Origin: Bubalus kerabau
Taxonomy: Eukaryota; Chordata; Mammalia; Artiodactyla; Bovidae
Length of the DNA stretch: 64,000 bases
Assembly (NCBI RefSeq): GCF_029407905.1
Contig: NW_026577928.1
Location: 992,001 to 1,056,000, forward strand
Reading direction: 5' to 3'
Shown piece by piece: positions 34,201 through 45,799 of the stretch. Numbering within the stretch: the stretch's first letter is position 1; each line of letters begins with the position of its first letter. The notes under the pieces were generated by a model. The model saw only the letters and a program-made list of their open reading frames with translations, searched no databases and was not told where the DNA came from. The position numbers and the translations under genes were made by a program.

Positions 34201-37200
34201 GAAGAGGTGTCCTGGCATCGGGTTCCTATTAAGAGCGGACTGGGAAATCGGGGTCTTTCCGCATGTGGCACCACCCACCAGGCTACGTCTCGAATTTCCT
34301 AGTGAGACCGGCCTCATCCTGAGGTGCGCCGGGAAGGTCGGAACCCCTTGCAGACAAAGCAGGGGAATCGACCCTCCTGTCTCGATCAGGAGGGGAGAAG
34401 GGGCACAGATGAGGTGATGCCGGGAACCTCGGTGTTCCCCTCCAGTGAGACCAGTGTGTTGGGGAACTTTTGGGGTCGCATCAAAGGTGCCAAGTACCGT
34501 ATCGCACTTCAAGATGGAACGTAAGACTTCTTTTGAGACGCTGTAGCGGCAATGGCCGCATCTTGCGATGAAGAGGGAACGACGTGGTTTTTCTCGAGTT
34601 GTGGCGGGATTCTTGAGTTACAACGGGAAATTCAGGCTTCCTCTTCTGTTGGCCCAGGGAAGTCCAGTCTTCCATTCGAGTTGCGAGGGAGAGTTGGGGA
34701 TTGCTCTCGAGTCACTGCAGGAAAAAAGAGACCTCATCTAGGCTTGTGTCCAGGACCTAATGTTTCTCTCCAGGGGCGACAGGGATCTCCGGTTCACATA
34801 TCAGACACACCCGAGGAGTCAGGCCTCGCCTCGAGGGGAAGGAAAAGACTCCGCTCTCCTCTCGAGTCGCGACGGGTGTGTCTTGGAGTCCACTGAGTGA
34901 CCAAAAGGGAGTCAAGCCTACTGTGGAGTTTGGAGAGAGGACTCGGGATTGCTCTCCAGGCCATGCTAGAAAAGAAGGCCGTCATGTCGCGAAAATGGGG
35001 GCGTCTCGTGGGTTTTCTCTATCTGTGGCGCCAGTGTTTGGTTTCTCACGAGGTATGATGGGGAGCTCAGGGAGCCTCTCGTGTGGCGCCAGGGAAGTCA
35101 GGGCTTCATGAGTGTAGCAGAGGGAGCGTGTCATTGCCCTCGAGTCATGGTAGGGGAATCAGGCCTCAAAATGCGTTGAAGAAGGACTCTTGAGTTCTTT
35201 CTATGGTGGCGGCAGTAAACCCTGGGTTCACTCGAATTGTGCTGGTGACCTCAGGGAGCTTCTCAGGGTGCCTCTGAGAAGTCAGGGATACTGTGGAGCT
35301 GGGACGCGTCTCTCGGGACTCCACTGGGTTTCGTGAAATGGAAGAGGTCCTAATCTCGAGTGGAGGCAGGAACCTCAGCGTTCCTCTCGTGACTTCACTG
35401 GCGCTGGTCTGATTCGGATCGCAAAGTCCCTGCAGAGTTGGAACAGGAGAGTCAGGCATCGTCTTGTGTAGAGGAATGAAACCCCACTTGCCTCTCGAGT
35501 TCTTCAGGGGTGACAAGCCACTTGTTGAGCTGTATGTGGAACCTGCGGGTTTTTCCGGACGATGCACGAGGGTGTCAGTGCCCCTTTGTGTTGTGCCTTC
35601 ATCCACAGGGTTGCCTTCAAAGAGGTGTCCAGGCATCGGGTTCTTATCAAGAGCGTACCGGGAAATCATAGTCTTTTGGCATGTGGTACCACCCGCGAGC
35701 TACGTCTCGAATTTCCTCGTGAGACTGGCCTCATCCTGAAGTGCCCCGTGAAGGTCGGGAACCCCTTACAAACAAAGCAGGGGAAGTGACCCTGCTATCA
35801 CGAACAGGAGGGGAGAAGGGGCTCAGATAAACTGGTGCCGGGAACCTCGGTGTTCACCTCGAGTGAGACCGATATTTCGGGGAACTTTTGGGGTCACATC
35901 AAGGGTGTCAAGTATCGTTTTGCACTTCAAGACGGAACGTGGGACTTTTCTTGAGAAGCTGTAGCGGGCAAGGGCCTCATCTTGTGATGACGAGGGAACC
36001 AAGTGCTTTTTCTCGAGTTGCGGCGGGATTCTCGAGTTACGAAGGGGAATTCAGGCTTCCTCTTGTGTTGGCCCAGGGAAGTCCAATCTTCCATTCGAGT
36101 TGTCAGGGAGAGCGGGGGATTGCTCTCGAGTTACAGAAGGGCAAAAGAGACCTCATCTAGGCTTGTTTCCAGGACCTAATGTTCCTCTCCAGGGGAGACA
36201 GGGATCTCGGGGTTGCATTCCAGACCCACCTGGTGAGTCAGGCCTTGTCTCGAAGGGAAGCAAAGGACTCAATTCTCCTCTCGAGTCGCGACGGGTATCT
36301 CTTGGAGCCCACTAAGTGGCCTAAAGGGAGTCAAGCCTCCTGTGGAGTTTGGAAAGAGGATTCGGGATTCCTCTCCAGGCCATGCAGGAAAAGAAGGCCC
36401 TCATCTCGCGATGACAGGGGCGTATGGTGAGTTTTCTCAAGCTGTGGCGTCAGTGTGGGGTTTCTCACGAGGTACGACAGGGAGCTCAGGGAGCCTCTCT
36501 TATGGCGCCAGGGAAGTCAGGTCTCCATATGCGTGGCGAGGGGGTGCGTGTCATTTCTATAGAGCCATGGAAGCAGATTCGGGCTTCAAGACACGTTGAA
36601 GTAGGACTCTCGAGGTCTTTTTCCCATTGTGGCAGGAAACCCTGGGTTCCCTCGACATGTGCCGGTGACCTCATGGAGCTTCTCCGGGTGCCTCTGAGAA
36701 GTCAGGGGTACTGTGGAGTTGGGAGGGGCCTCTCTGGACTCCACTGGGTTTGGTGCAATGGATGAGAGCCTCATCTCGAGTGGAGGCAGGTACCTCATGT
36801 TTCCTCTCCTGGGTTTCCTGTCGCTGGTACTGACTCGGATCGCAGTTTCCCTGCAGAGTTGGTACAGAAAATCAGGTCTCGTCTTGTGTGGAGGAATGGA
36901 ACTCCACTTGCCTCTCTAGTTGTTCACGGGGTGACAGACCACTTGTTGAACTGTGTTTGTAACCTGCGGGTTTTTCTGGACGATGCACGGTGTCAGTGCC
37001 CCTTCGTGTTGTGCTTTCATCCACAGGTTTTCCTTCGTAAAGGTGTCAGGGCATCACGTTCTTATCAAGAGCAGACCGGGAAATCGGGGTCTTTCGGCTT
37101 GTGGCACCACCCACGAGGCTACGTTTCGAATTTCCTCGTGAGACCTGCCTCATCCTTAGGCGCGCTGGAAAGGTCGGGAACCCCTTCCAGACATAGCAGG

Positions 37201-38174
37201 GGAATCGACACTCCTGTCGCGATCACGAGGGGAGAAGGAGCTCAAATGATGTGGTTCCGGGAACCTCGGTGTTCCTTTCGAGTGAGACCGGTATGTCGGG
37301 GAATTTTGAGATTGCATCAAGGGTGCCAAGTACCGTTTCGCACTTCAAGACAGAAAGTGGGACTTCTCTTGAGTCGCTGTAGCGGGCAAGGGCCTCATCT
37401 AGCGCTGATGGGGGAACCACGTGGATTTTCCCGAGTTTCGGCGGGATTCTCGAGTTACGATGTCGAATTCAGGCTTCCAATTGTATTGGCCCAGGGAAGT
37501 CCAATCTTCAATTCGATTTGCGAGGGAGAGCTGGCGATTGCGCTCTAGTAACTGCAGTGCAAAATAGACCTCATCTAGGCTTGTGTCCAGGACCGAGTTT
37601 TCCTCTCCAGGTGTGACAGGAACTCGGGGTTGCATTCCAGACTCACACGGGGAGTCAGGCCTCGTCTCGAGGGGAAGCAAAGGACTCTGCTCTCCCTTCA
37701 GGTCCTGACAGGTATCTCTTGGAGCCAACTGAGAGGCCTAAAGAGAGTCAAGCCTCCTGTGGAGTCTGGAGAGAGGACTCGGTTTTGCTCTCCATACCAG
37801 GCAGGAAACAAGTCCCTCATCTCGTGATGACGGGGGCGTATCGTGGGTTTTCTCGAGCTGCGGTGCCTGAATGGGGTTTCCGAAGAGGTACGACGGGGAG
37901 CTCAGGGAGACTCTCTTCAGGAGTCAGGGAAGTCAGGTCTCCATGCGCATGGCGATGGGGAGCGGGTCTTTGCTCTCGAGTCATGGTAGGGGAATCGGGC
38001 CTCAAGACGCGCCGAAGGACTCTCAAGGTCTTTCTCGGGTCGCAGCAGGAAACCCTGGGTTCCCTGGACATGAGCCGATGACCTCAGGTAGATTCTCAAG
38101 GTGCCTCTGAGAATTCAGGGATACTGTGGAGTTGGGAGGGGCCTCTCGCGACTCATCTGGGTTTGGTGCAATGG

Positions 38175-41100
38175 AAGAGGGCCTCACCTCGAGGGGAGAC
38201 AGGAACCTCAGGATTCATCTCCGTTTCGGACTCCGACCGCAGGGTCCCTGCAGAGTTGGGACAGGAGAGTCAGTCCTCGTCTTGTCTGAGGAAGGGAAGC
38301 CCGCTGGCCTCTCGAGTTGCTCAGGGGGTCGCAGGCCCCTCGTCGAGCTGTGTGTGGAACCCGCGGGTCGTTGCGGACGATGCACGGGGGTGGCAGTGCC
38401 CCTTCGTGTTGTGCCTTCCCCACAGGGTTGCCTTCGAAGAGGGGTCCGGGCCTCGGGTCCTTCTCAAGAGCGGACCGGGGAATCGGGGGCGTTCGGCATG
38501 TGGCCCCACCCACGTGGCTCGTCTCGAATTTCCTCGTGAGTCCGGCCTCATCCTGAGGTGCGCCGGGAAGGCCGGGAACCCCTTCCAGACTACGCAGGGG
38601 AATCGCCTCTCCTGTTGCGATCAGGAGGGTAGAAGGGGCTCAGAGGAAGCGGTGCCGGGACCCTAGGTGTTCCCCTCAGGGGAACCCGGCGTGTCGGGGG
38701 ACACTTGGGGGACGCAGGAAGGCTGTCAGGGACCGTTTCGCCCTTCAGGGCGGAACAGGGGACTTCCCTTGAGACGCCGTGGCGGGCAAGGGCCTCATCT
38801 TGCCAAGAGGTGGGAACCACGTGGTTTGTCTCGAGTTGCGGCGGCATTCTCGAGTTACGACGGGGATCTCAGCCTTCCCCTTGGGTTGGCCCTGGGAAGC
38901 CCAATCTTCCCCTCGGGTTGCAAGGGAAAGCTGGGGGTTGCGCTCGAGTCACTGCAGGGCCGAAGAGACCTCACCTAGGCGTGTGTCCGGGACCTAATAT
39001 TCCTCTCCAGGGAAGGCAGGGATCTCGGGGTTGCATTCCAGGCTCCCCCGGGGAGTCAGGCCTCGTCTCGAGGGGAAGCCAAGGACTCCGCTCTCCTCTC
39101 GAGTCGCGACGCGGGTCTCTTGGAGCCCCCTGAGCGGCCTCAAGGGAGTCCAGCCTCCTCTTCCGTTTGGAGAGAGGACCCGGGATTGCTCTCCAGGCCA
39201 TGCAGGAAAAGAAGGCCCTCAGCTCGCGAGCACGGGGGCGTGTCAGGGGTTTCCTCGAGCTGCGGCGACCGTGAGGGTTTTCTCCCGAGGCACGACGAGG
39301 ATCTCAGGGAGCCTCTCGTGCGGCGCCAGGGAAGTCAGGTCTCCATGCGCGTGGCGAGGGGGAGCGCGTCCTGGCTCTCGAGTCACGGGAGGGGACTAGG
39401 GCCTTGAGACACATTGAAGAAGGACTCTCGAGGTCTTTCTCGGGGGGCGGCGGGAAACCCTCGTGTCCCTCGCCTTCTGCCGGGGACCTTAGGGAACTTC
39501 CCAGGGTGCCTCTGAGAGGCGAGGGATCCTGTGGAGGTGGCGGGGCCCCTCGGGACTCCGCTGGGTCTGGCGCAACGGAAGAGGGCCTCACCTCGAGGGG
39601 AGGCAGGAACCTCAGGCTTCCTCTGCGTTTCGGACTCCGACCGCAGGGTCCCTGCAGAGTTGGGACAGGAGAGTCAGTCCTCGTCGTGTCTGAGGAAGGG
39701 AACCCCGCTGGCCTCTCGAGTTGCTCAGGGGGTCTCAGGCCCCTCGTCGAGCTGTGTGTGGAACCCGCGGGTCTTTGCGGACGATGCACGGGGGTGGCAG
39801 TGCCCCTTCGTGTTGTGCCTTCACCCACAGGGTTGCCTTCGAAGAGGGGTCCGGGCCTCGGGTCCTTCTCAAGGGCGGACCGGGGAATCGGGGGCGTTCG
39901 GCATGTGGCACCACCCACGTGGCTCGTCTCGAATTTCCTCGTGAGACCGGCCTCATCCTGAGGTGTGCCGGGAAGGCCGGGAACCCCTTCCAGACCACGC
40001 AGGGGAATCGCCTCTCCTGTCGTGCTCAGGAGGGGAGAAGGTGCTCAGAGGAAGCGGTGCCGGGACCCTCGGTGTTCCCCTCGGGGGACCCCGGCGTGTC
40101 GGGGGACTTTTGGGGGTCGCAGGAAGGCTGTCAAGGACCGTTTCGCCCTTCAGGTCCGAACAGGGGACTTCCCTTGAGACGACGTCGCGGGCAAGGGCCT
40201 CATCTTGCCAAGAGGTGGGAACCACGTGGTTTTTCTCGAGTTGCGGCGGGATTCTTTAGTTACGACGGGGATCTCAGCCTTCCCCTTGGGTTGGCCCTGG
40301 GAAGCCCAATCTTCCCCTCGGGTTGCGAGGGAAAGCTGGGGGTTGCGCTCGAGTCACTGCAGGGCCGAAGAGACCTCACCTAGGCGTGTGTCCGGGACCT
40401 AATATTCCTCTCCAGGGAAGGCAGGGATTTCGGGGTTGCCTTCCAGGCTCCCCTGGGGAGTCAGGCCTCGTCTCGAGGGGAAGCCAAGGACTCCGCTCTC
40501 CTCTCGAGTCGCGACGAGGGTCTCTTGGAGCACCCTGAGCGGCCTCAAGGGAGTCCAGCCTCCTCTTCCGTTTGGAGAGAGGACCCGGGATTGCTCTCCA
40601 GGCCATGCAGGAAAAGAAGGCCCTCAGCTCGCGAGGACGGGTGCGTCTCAGGGGTTTCCTCGAGCTGCGGCGCCCGTGGGTTTTTCTCCCGAGGCACGAC
40701 GAGGATCTCAGGGAGCCTCCCGTGCGGCGCCAGGGAAGTCAGGTCTCCATGCGCATGGCGAGGGGGAGCGCGTCATGGCTCTCGAGTCACGGGAGGGGAC
40801 TAGGGCCTGGAGACGCGTTGAAGAAGGACTCTCGAGGTCTTTCTCGGGGGGCGGCGGGAAACCCTCGTTTCCCTCGCCTTCTCCCGGGGACTTAGGGAAC
40901 TTCCCAGGGTGCCTCTGAGAGGCGAGGGATCCTGTGGAGGTGGCGGGGCCCCTCGGGACTCCGCTGGGTCTGGCGCAATGGAAGAGGTCCTCATCTGGTT
41001 GGGAGGCAAGAACCTCAGGATTCCTCTCCGTTTTGGACTCCGACTGCAGGGTCCCTGCACAGTTGGGACAGGAAAGTCAGGCCTTTTCTTGTCTGAGGAA

Positions 41101-42560
41101 GGGAACCCCGCTTGCCTCTCGAGTTGTTCAGGGGGCCACAGGCCCCTCGTCGAGCTGTGTGTGGAACCCGCGGGTCTTTCCGGACGATGCACGGTGATGT
41201 CAATGCCGCTTAGGTCTGTGCCTTCACCCACAGGGTTGCCTTCTAAGAGGGGTACGTCATCGGGTTCTTCTCAAGAGCGGACCGGGGAATCGGGGTCGTT
41301 CGGCGTGTGGCACCACCCACGTGGCTCATTTCAAATGTCCTCGTGAGACCGGCCTCCTCCTGAGGTGCGCCAGGAAGGCCAGGAACCCCTTCCAGACCAC
41401 GCAGGGGAATCGACTCTCCTGTCGCGCTCAGGAGGGGAGAAGGGGCTCAGATGAAGTGGTGCCGGGACCCTCGGTGTTCCCCTCGAGGGAACCAGGCTTG
41501 TCGGGGAACTTTTGGGGTCACATGAAGGCTGTCAGGTCCCGTTTCGCACTTCAGGGCGGAACAGGGGACTTCCCTTGAGACGCCTTCACGGGCAAGGGCA
41601 TCATCTTGCGAAGAGGTAGGAACCACGTGGTTTTTCTTGAGTTGCGGCGGGATTCTCGTGTTACGACGGGGGATTACAGGCTTCCTCTTGTGTCGGCCCT
41701 GGGTAGCCCAATCTTCTATTCTAGTGGCGAGCGAAAGCTGGGGGTTGCGCTCGAGTCACTGCAGGGCCAAAGAGACCTCATCTAGGCCTGTGTCCAGGAC
41801 CTAATGCTCCTCTCCAGGGAAGACAAGGATCTCGGAGTTGAATCCCATGCTCCCCCGGGGAGTCAGGCCTCGCCTCGAGGGGAAGCAAAGGACTCCGCTC
41901 TCCTCCCGAGTCGCGACGCGGATATCTTGGTGCCCCCTGAGTGGCCTCAAGGGAGTCCAGCCTCCTCTTCACTTTTGAGAGAGGACTCGTGATTACTCTC
42001 CAGGCCAGGCAGGAAAAGAAGGCCCTCACCTCGCGAGGAGGGGCCATCTCAGGGGTTTCCTCGAGCTGCGGCACCCGTGGGGGTTTTCTCCCGAGGCACG
42101 ACGAGGATCTCAGGGAGCCTCTCGTGCGGTTCCAGGGAAGTCATGTCTCCATGCACATGGCGAGAAGGAGCGCGTCATTGTTCTCGAGTCATGGGAGGGG
42201 ACTAGGGCCTCAAGACGCGTTGAAGAAGGACTCTCGATGTCTTTCTCGGGTTGCAGCGGGTAACCCTCGTTTCCCCCGACTTCTGCCGGGGACCTGAGGA
42301 AACTTCCCAGGGTGCTTCTGAGACGTGAGGGACGCTGTGGTGTTGGTGGGGCCTCTCGGGACTCCACTGGGTTTGTCGCAATGGAAGAGGGCCTCATCTC
42401 GAGTGGAGGCAGGAACCTCAGGCTTCCTCTCCATTTCTGACTCTGATCGTAGTGTCCCTGCAGAGTTGGGACAGGAGAGTCAGGCTATGTCTTTTCTGAG
42501 GAATGGAACTCCGCTTGCCTCTCGAGTTGTTCATGGGGTTTCAGGCCCCTTGTCAAACTG
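38175..42560. repeat. CpG-rich satellite A sub-block 1 (~3 monomers)
   Basis: Monomers have CTCGGGTTGCGAGGGAAAGC, GGCCGAAGAGACCTCACCTAGG and GTCCGGGACCTAATATTCC in place of the CATTCGAG, GGCAAAAGAGACC and GTCCAGGACCTAATGTTCC of the diverged subtype. The switch at the left edge is within tens of bases; the right edge grades through an intermediate monomer (41.6-42.6 kb). Confidence 0.8.
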
Positions 42561-45500
42561 TGTGTGGAATCTGCAGGTTTTTCCAGACGATGCATGGGGG
42601 TGTCAGTGACCCTTCGTTTTGTGTCTTCATCCACAGGGTTGCCTTCGAAGAGGTGTCCGGGCATCGTGTTCTTATGAAGAGCGGACTGGGAAATCGGGGT
42701 CGTTTAGCATTTGGCACCACCCACGTGGCTAGTCTCGAATTTCCTCATGAAACCGGCCTCATCCTGAGGTGTGCAGCGAAGGTCATGAAACCCTTCCAGA
42801 CAAAGCAGAGGAATCGACCCTCCTGTGGCGATCAGGAGGGGAGAAGTGGCTCAGATGAAGTGCTGCTGGGAACCTCGGTGTTTCCCTTAAGTGAGACAGG
42901 TATGTCGGGTAACTTTTGGGGTCGCATAACGCGTTCCAAGTACCGTTTCGCTCTTCAAATTGGAACGTGGGACTTCTCTTGGGGTGCTCCAGCGGGCAAG
43001 GGCCTCATCTTGGAATGACTGGGGAACCACTTGGTTTTTCTCTAGTTGCGGTGGGATATTTGAGTTACCACAGGGAATTCATGCTTCCTCTTGTGTTGGC
43101 CCACAAAAGTCTTATCTTCCATTCGAGATTCGAGGAAGAGCTGGAGGTGCGCTCTAGTCACTGAAGGCAAAAGAGACCCCACCAAGGCTTGTGTGCAGGA
43201 CCTAATGTTCATGTCAAGGGGCGACAGGAATCTCGGGGTTGCATTCCAGACTCACCCTGGAGTCAGGCCTCGTCTCGAGGGGAAGCAAAGGACTCTGCTC
43301 TCCTCTCGAGTCGGACGGGTATGTCTTGGAGCCCACTGAGTGGCTTAAAGGGAGTCAAACCTCCCCTGGTGTTTGGAGGGAGGACACGGGATTGCTCTCC
43401 AGGCAATGCAGGAAATGAAGGCCCTCATCTCCCGATGACTGGGGCGTCTCGTAGGTTTTCTCGAGCTGTGGCGCTAGTGTGGGGTTTCTCACGAAGTAAG
43501 ACTGGGAGCTCAGTGAGCCTCTCATGTGGTGCCAGGGCAGTCAGGTCTCTATGCACGTGGTGAGAGGGAGCCCGTCATTGTTCTTGAGTCATGGTAGGGG
43601 AATTGGGCCTGAAGACGTGTTAAAGAAGGACTCTCGAGGTCTTTCTTGGGTTGCAGCAGGAAACCCTGGGTTCCATCGACTTGTGCCAGTGACCTCAGGA
43701 AGCTTCTCAGCGTGCCTCTGAGAAGTCAGGGTCACTGTGGAGTTGGGAGGGGCCTCTCGGAACTCCACTGGGTTTGGTGCAATGGAAGAGGGCCTCATGA
43801 CAAGTTGAGGCAGGAACCACAGGGTTCCTCTCCTGGCTTCGAATGCGCCGGATCTGACTCGGATCCCAGAGTCCCTGCAGAGTTGGGACAGGAGAGTCAG
43901 GCCTCGTCTTGTGTGGAGGAATGGAACTCCACTTGACTCTTGCGTTGTTCATGGGGTGACAGGCCACTTGTCGATTTGTATGTGGAACTTGCGGGTTTTT
44001 CTGGACGATGCACCGTGGTGTCTCTGCCCCTTCGTGTTGTGCCTTGTTCCACAGGATTGCCTTCGAGTTGGGTTCTGCCATCGGGTTCTTATCAAGAGCA
44101 GACCAGGGAATCGGGGTCTTTTGGCATGCCGCACCACCCACGAGGCTATGTCTCGAATTTCGTCGTGAGACTGGCCTCATCTTGATGTGCACCAGGAAGG
44201 TCGGGAACGCCTTCCAGACAAAGCAGGGGAATCGAACCTCCTGTCGCGATCAAGAGGGGAGAAGAGTCTCAGATGAAGTGGTGCCGGGAAGCTCGGTGTT
44301 CTCCTCAAGTGAGACTGGTATGTCGGGGAACTTTTGGGGTCGCATCAAGGGTTCCAAGTAACTTTTCGCTCTTCAATACGGAACGTGGGACTTCTCTTGA
44401 GACGCTGTAGCGGGCAAGGGCCTCATCTTTCGATGACGGGGGAACCACGTGGTTTTTCTTGAGTTGGGGCGGGATTCTCGAGTTACAACCGGGAATTCAG
44501 GCTTCCTCTTCAACTGGCCCAGGGAAGTCCAGTTTTCATTCGAATTGTGAGTTAGAACTGGGGATTGCTCTCGAGACACTGCAGGGCCAAATAGACCTCA
44601 TCTAGGCTTGTGTCCAGGACCTAATGTTCCTCTGCTGGGGCGAAAGCGATCTCAGCATTGTATTCTCGACTCACCCGGGGAGTCAGGCCTCGTCTCGAGG
44701 GGAAGCCAAGGACACCGCTCTCCTGTCAAGTCGCGACGGGTATATCTTGGAGCTCACTGTGTGGCCTAAAATGAGTCAAGCCTCCTGTGGAGTTTGGAGA
44801 GAGGACTCAGGATTGCTCTCCAGGCCATACAGCAAAGGAAGGCCCTCATCTCGTGAGGACTGGGGCGTCTCGTGGGTATTCTCGAGCTGCGGCTCCAGTG
44901 TGGTGTTGCTCACGAGGTATAATGGGGAGCTCAGGGAGCCTCTCCTGTGGCGCCAGGGAAGTCAGGTTTCTATGCGCGTGGCTAGGGGGAGCGCGTCATT
45001 GCTCTCGAGTCATGGTAGGGGAATCGCACCTCAAGACGCGTTGAAGAAGGACTCTTGAGGTCTTTCTCGGGTTGCGGCAGGATACCCTGTGTTCCCTCGA
45101 CTTGTGCCGGTGACCTCAGGGAGTTGCTCAGGGTGCCTCTGAGAAGACACTGATACTGTGGAGTTGGGAGGGGCCTCTCGGGACTCCACTGGGTGTGGTA
45201 TAATACAAGAGGGCCTCATCTCGTGTTGAGGAAGGAACCTCAGGGTTCCTCTCCATTTCAGACTCCGATCTCAGGATTCCTGCAGAGTTGGGACAGGAGA
45301 GTCAGGCCTCGTATTCTGTGGAGAAATGAAACTTAGCTTGCCTCTCGAGTTGTTCACGAGGTAACAGGTCACTTGTCGAGCTGTATGTGGAACCTGCAGA
45401 ATTTTCCAAAAGATGCACGGGTGTTCAGGGTCCCTCCTTGTTGTGCCTTCATCCTACGGGATGCATTCCAAGACGTGTACGGGCATCGGGTTCTTATTAA

Positions 45501-45799
45501 TAGCTGACCGGGAAATGGGGTCTTTCCGCATGTGGCACCACCCACGAGGCTACATCTCCAATTTCCTCGTGAGACAGGCCTCATCCTGATGTGCGCTGGG
45601 AAGATCGGTAACCCCTTCCACACAAAGCAGGAGAAAAGACACTCCTGTTGCAATCAGGAGGGGAGAAGGGGCTCAAATGATGTGGTGCGGGGAACATGGG
45701 TGTTACCCTCGAGTGAGGCCTGTATGTTGGGGAACTTTGGGGGTGCCATCATGGGTGCCAAGTACCGTTTTACACTTCAGTAGGAACGTGGGACTTCTT

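Noticed and set aside
39304..39918. Minus-strand 204-codon frames rich in Pro, Ser and Arg
   Set aside because: These are the complement of satellite A and repeat with the monomer, with no recognisable protein family.
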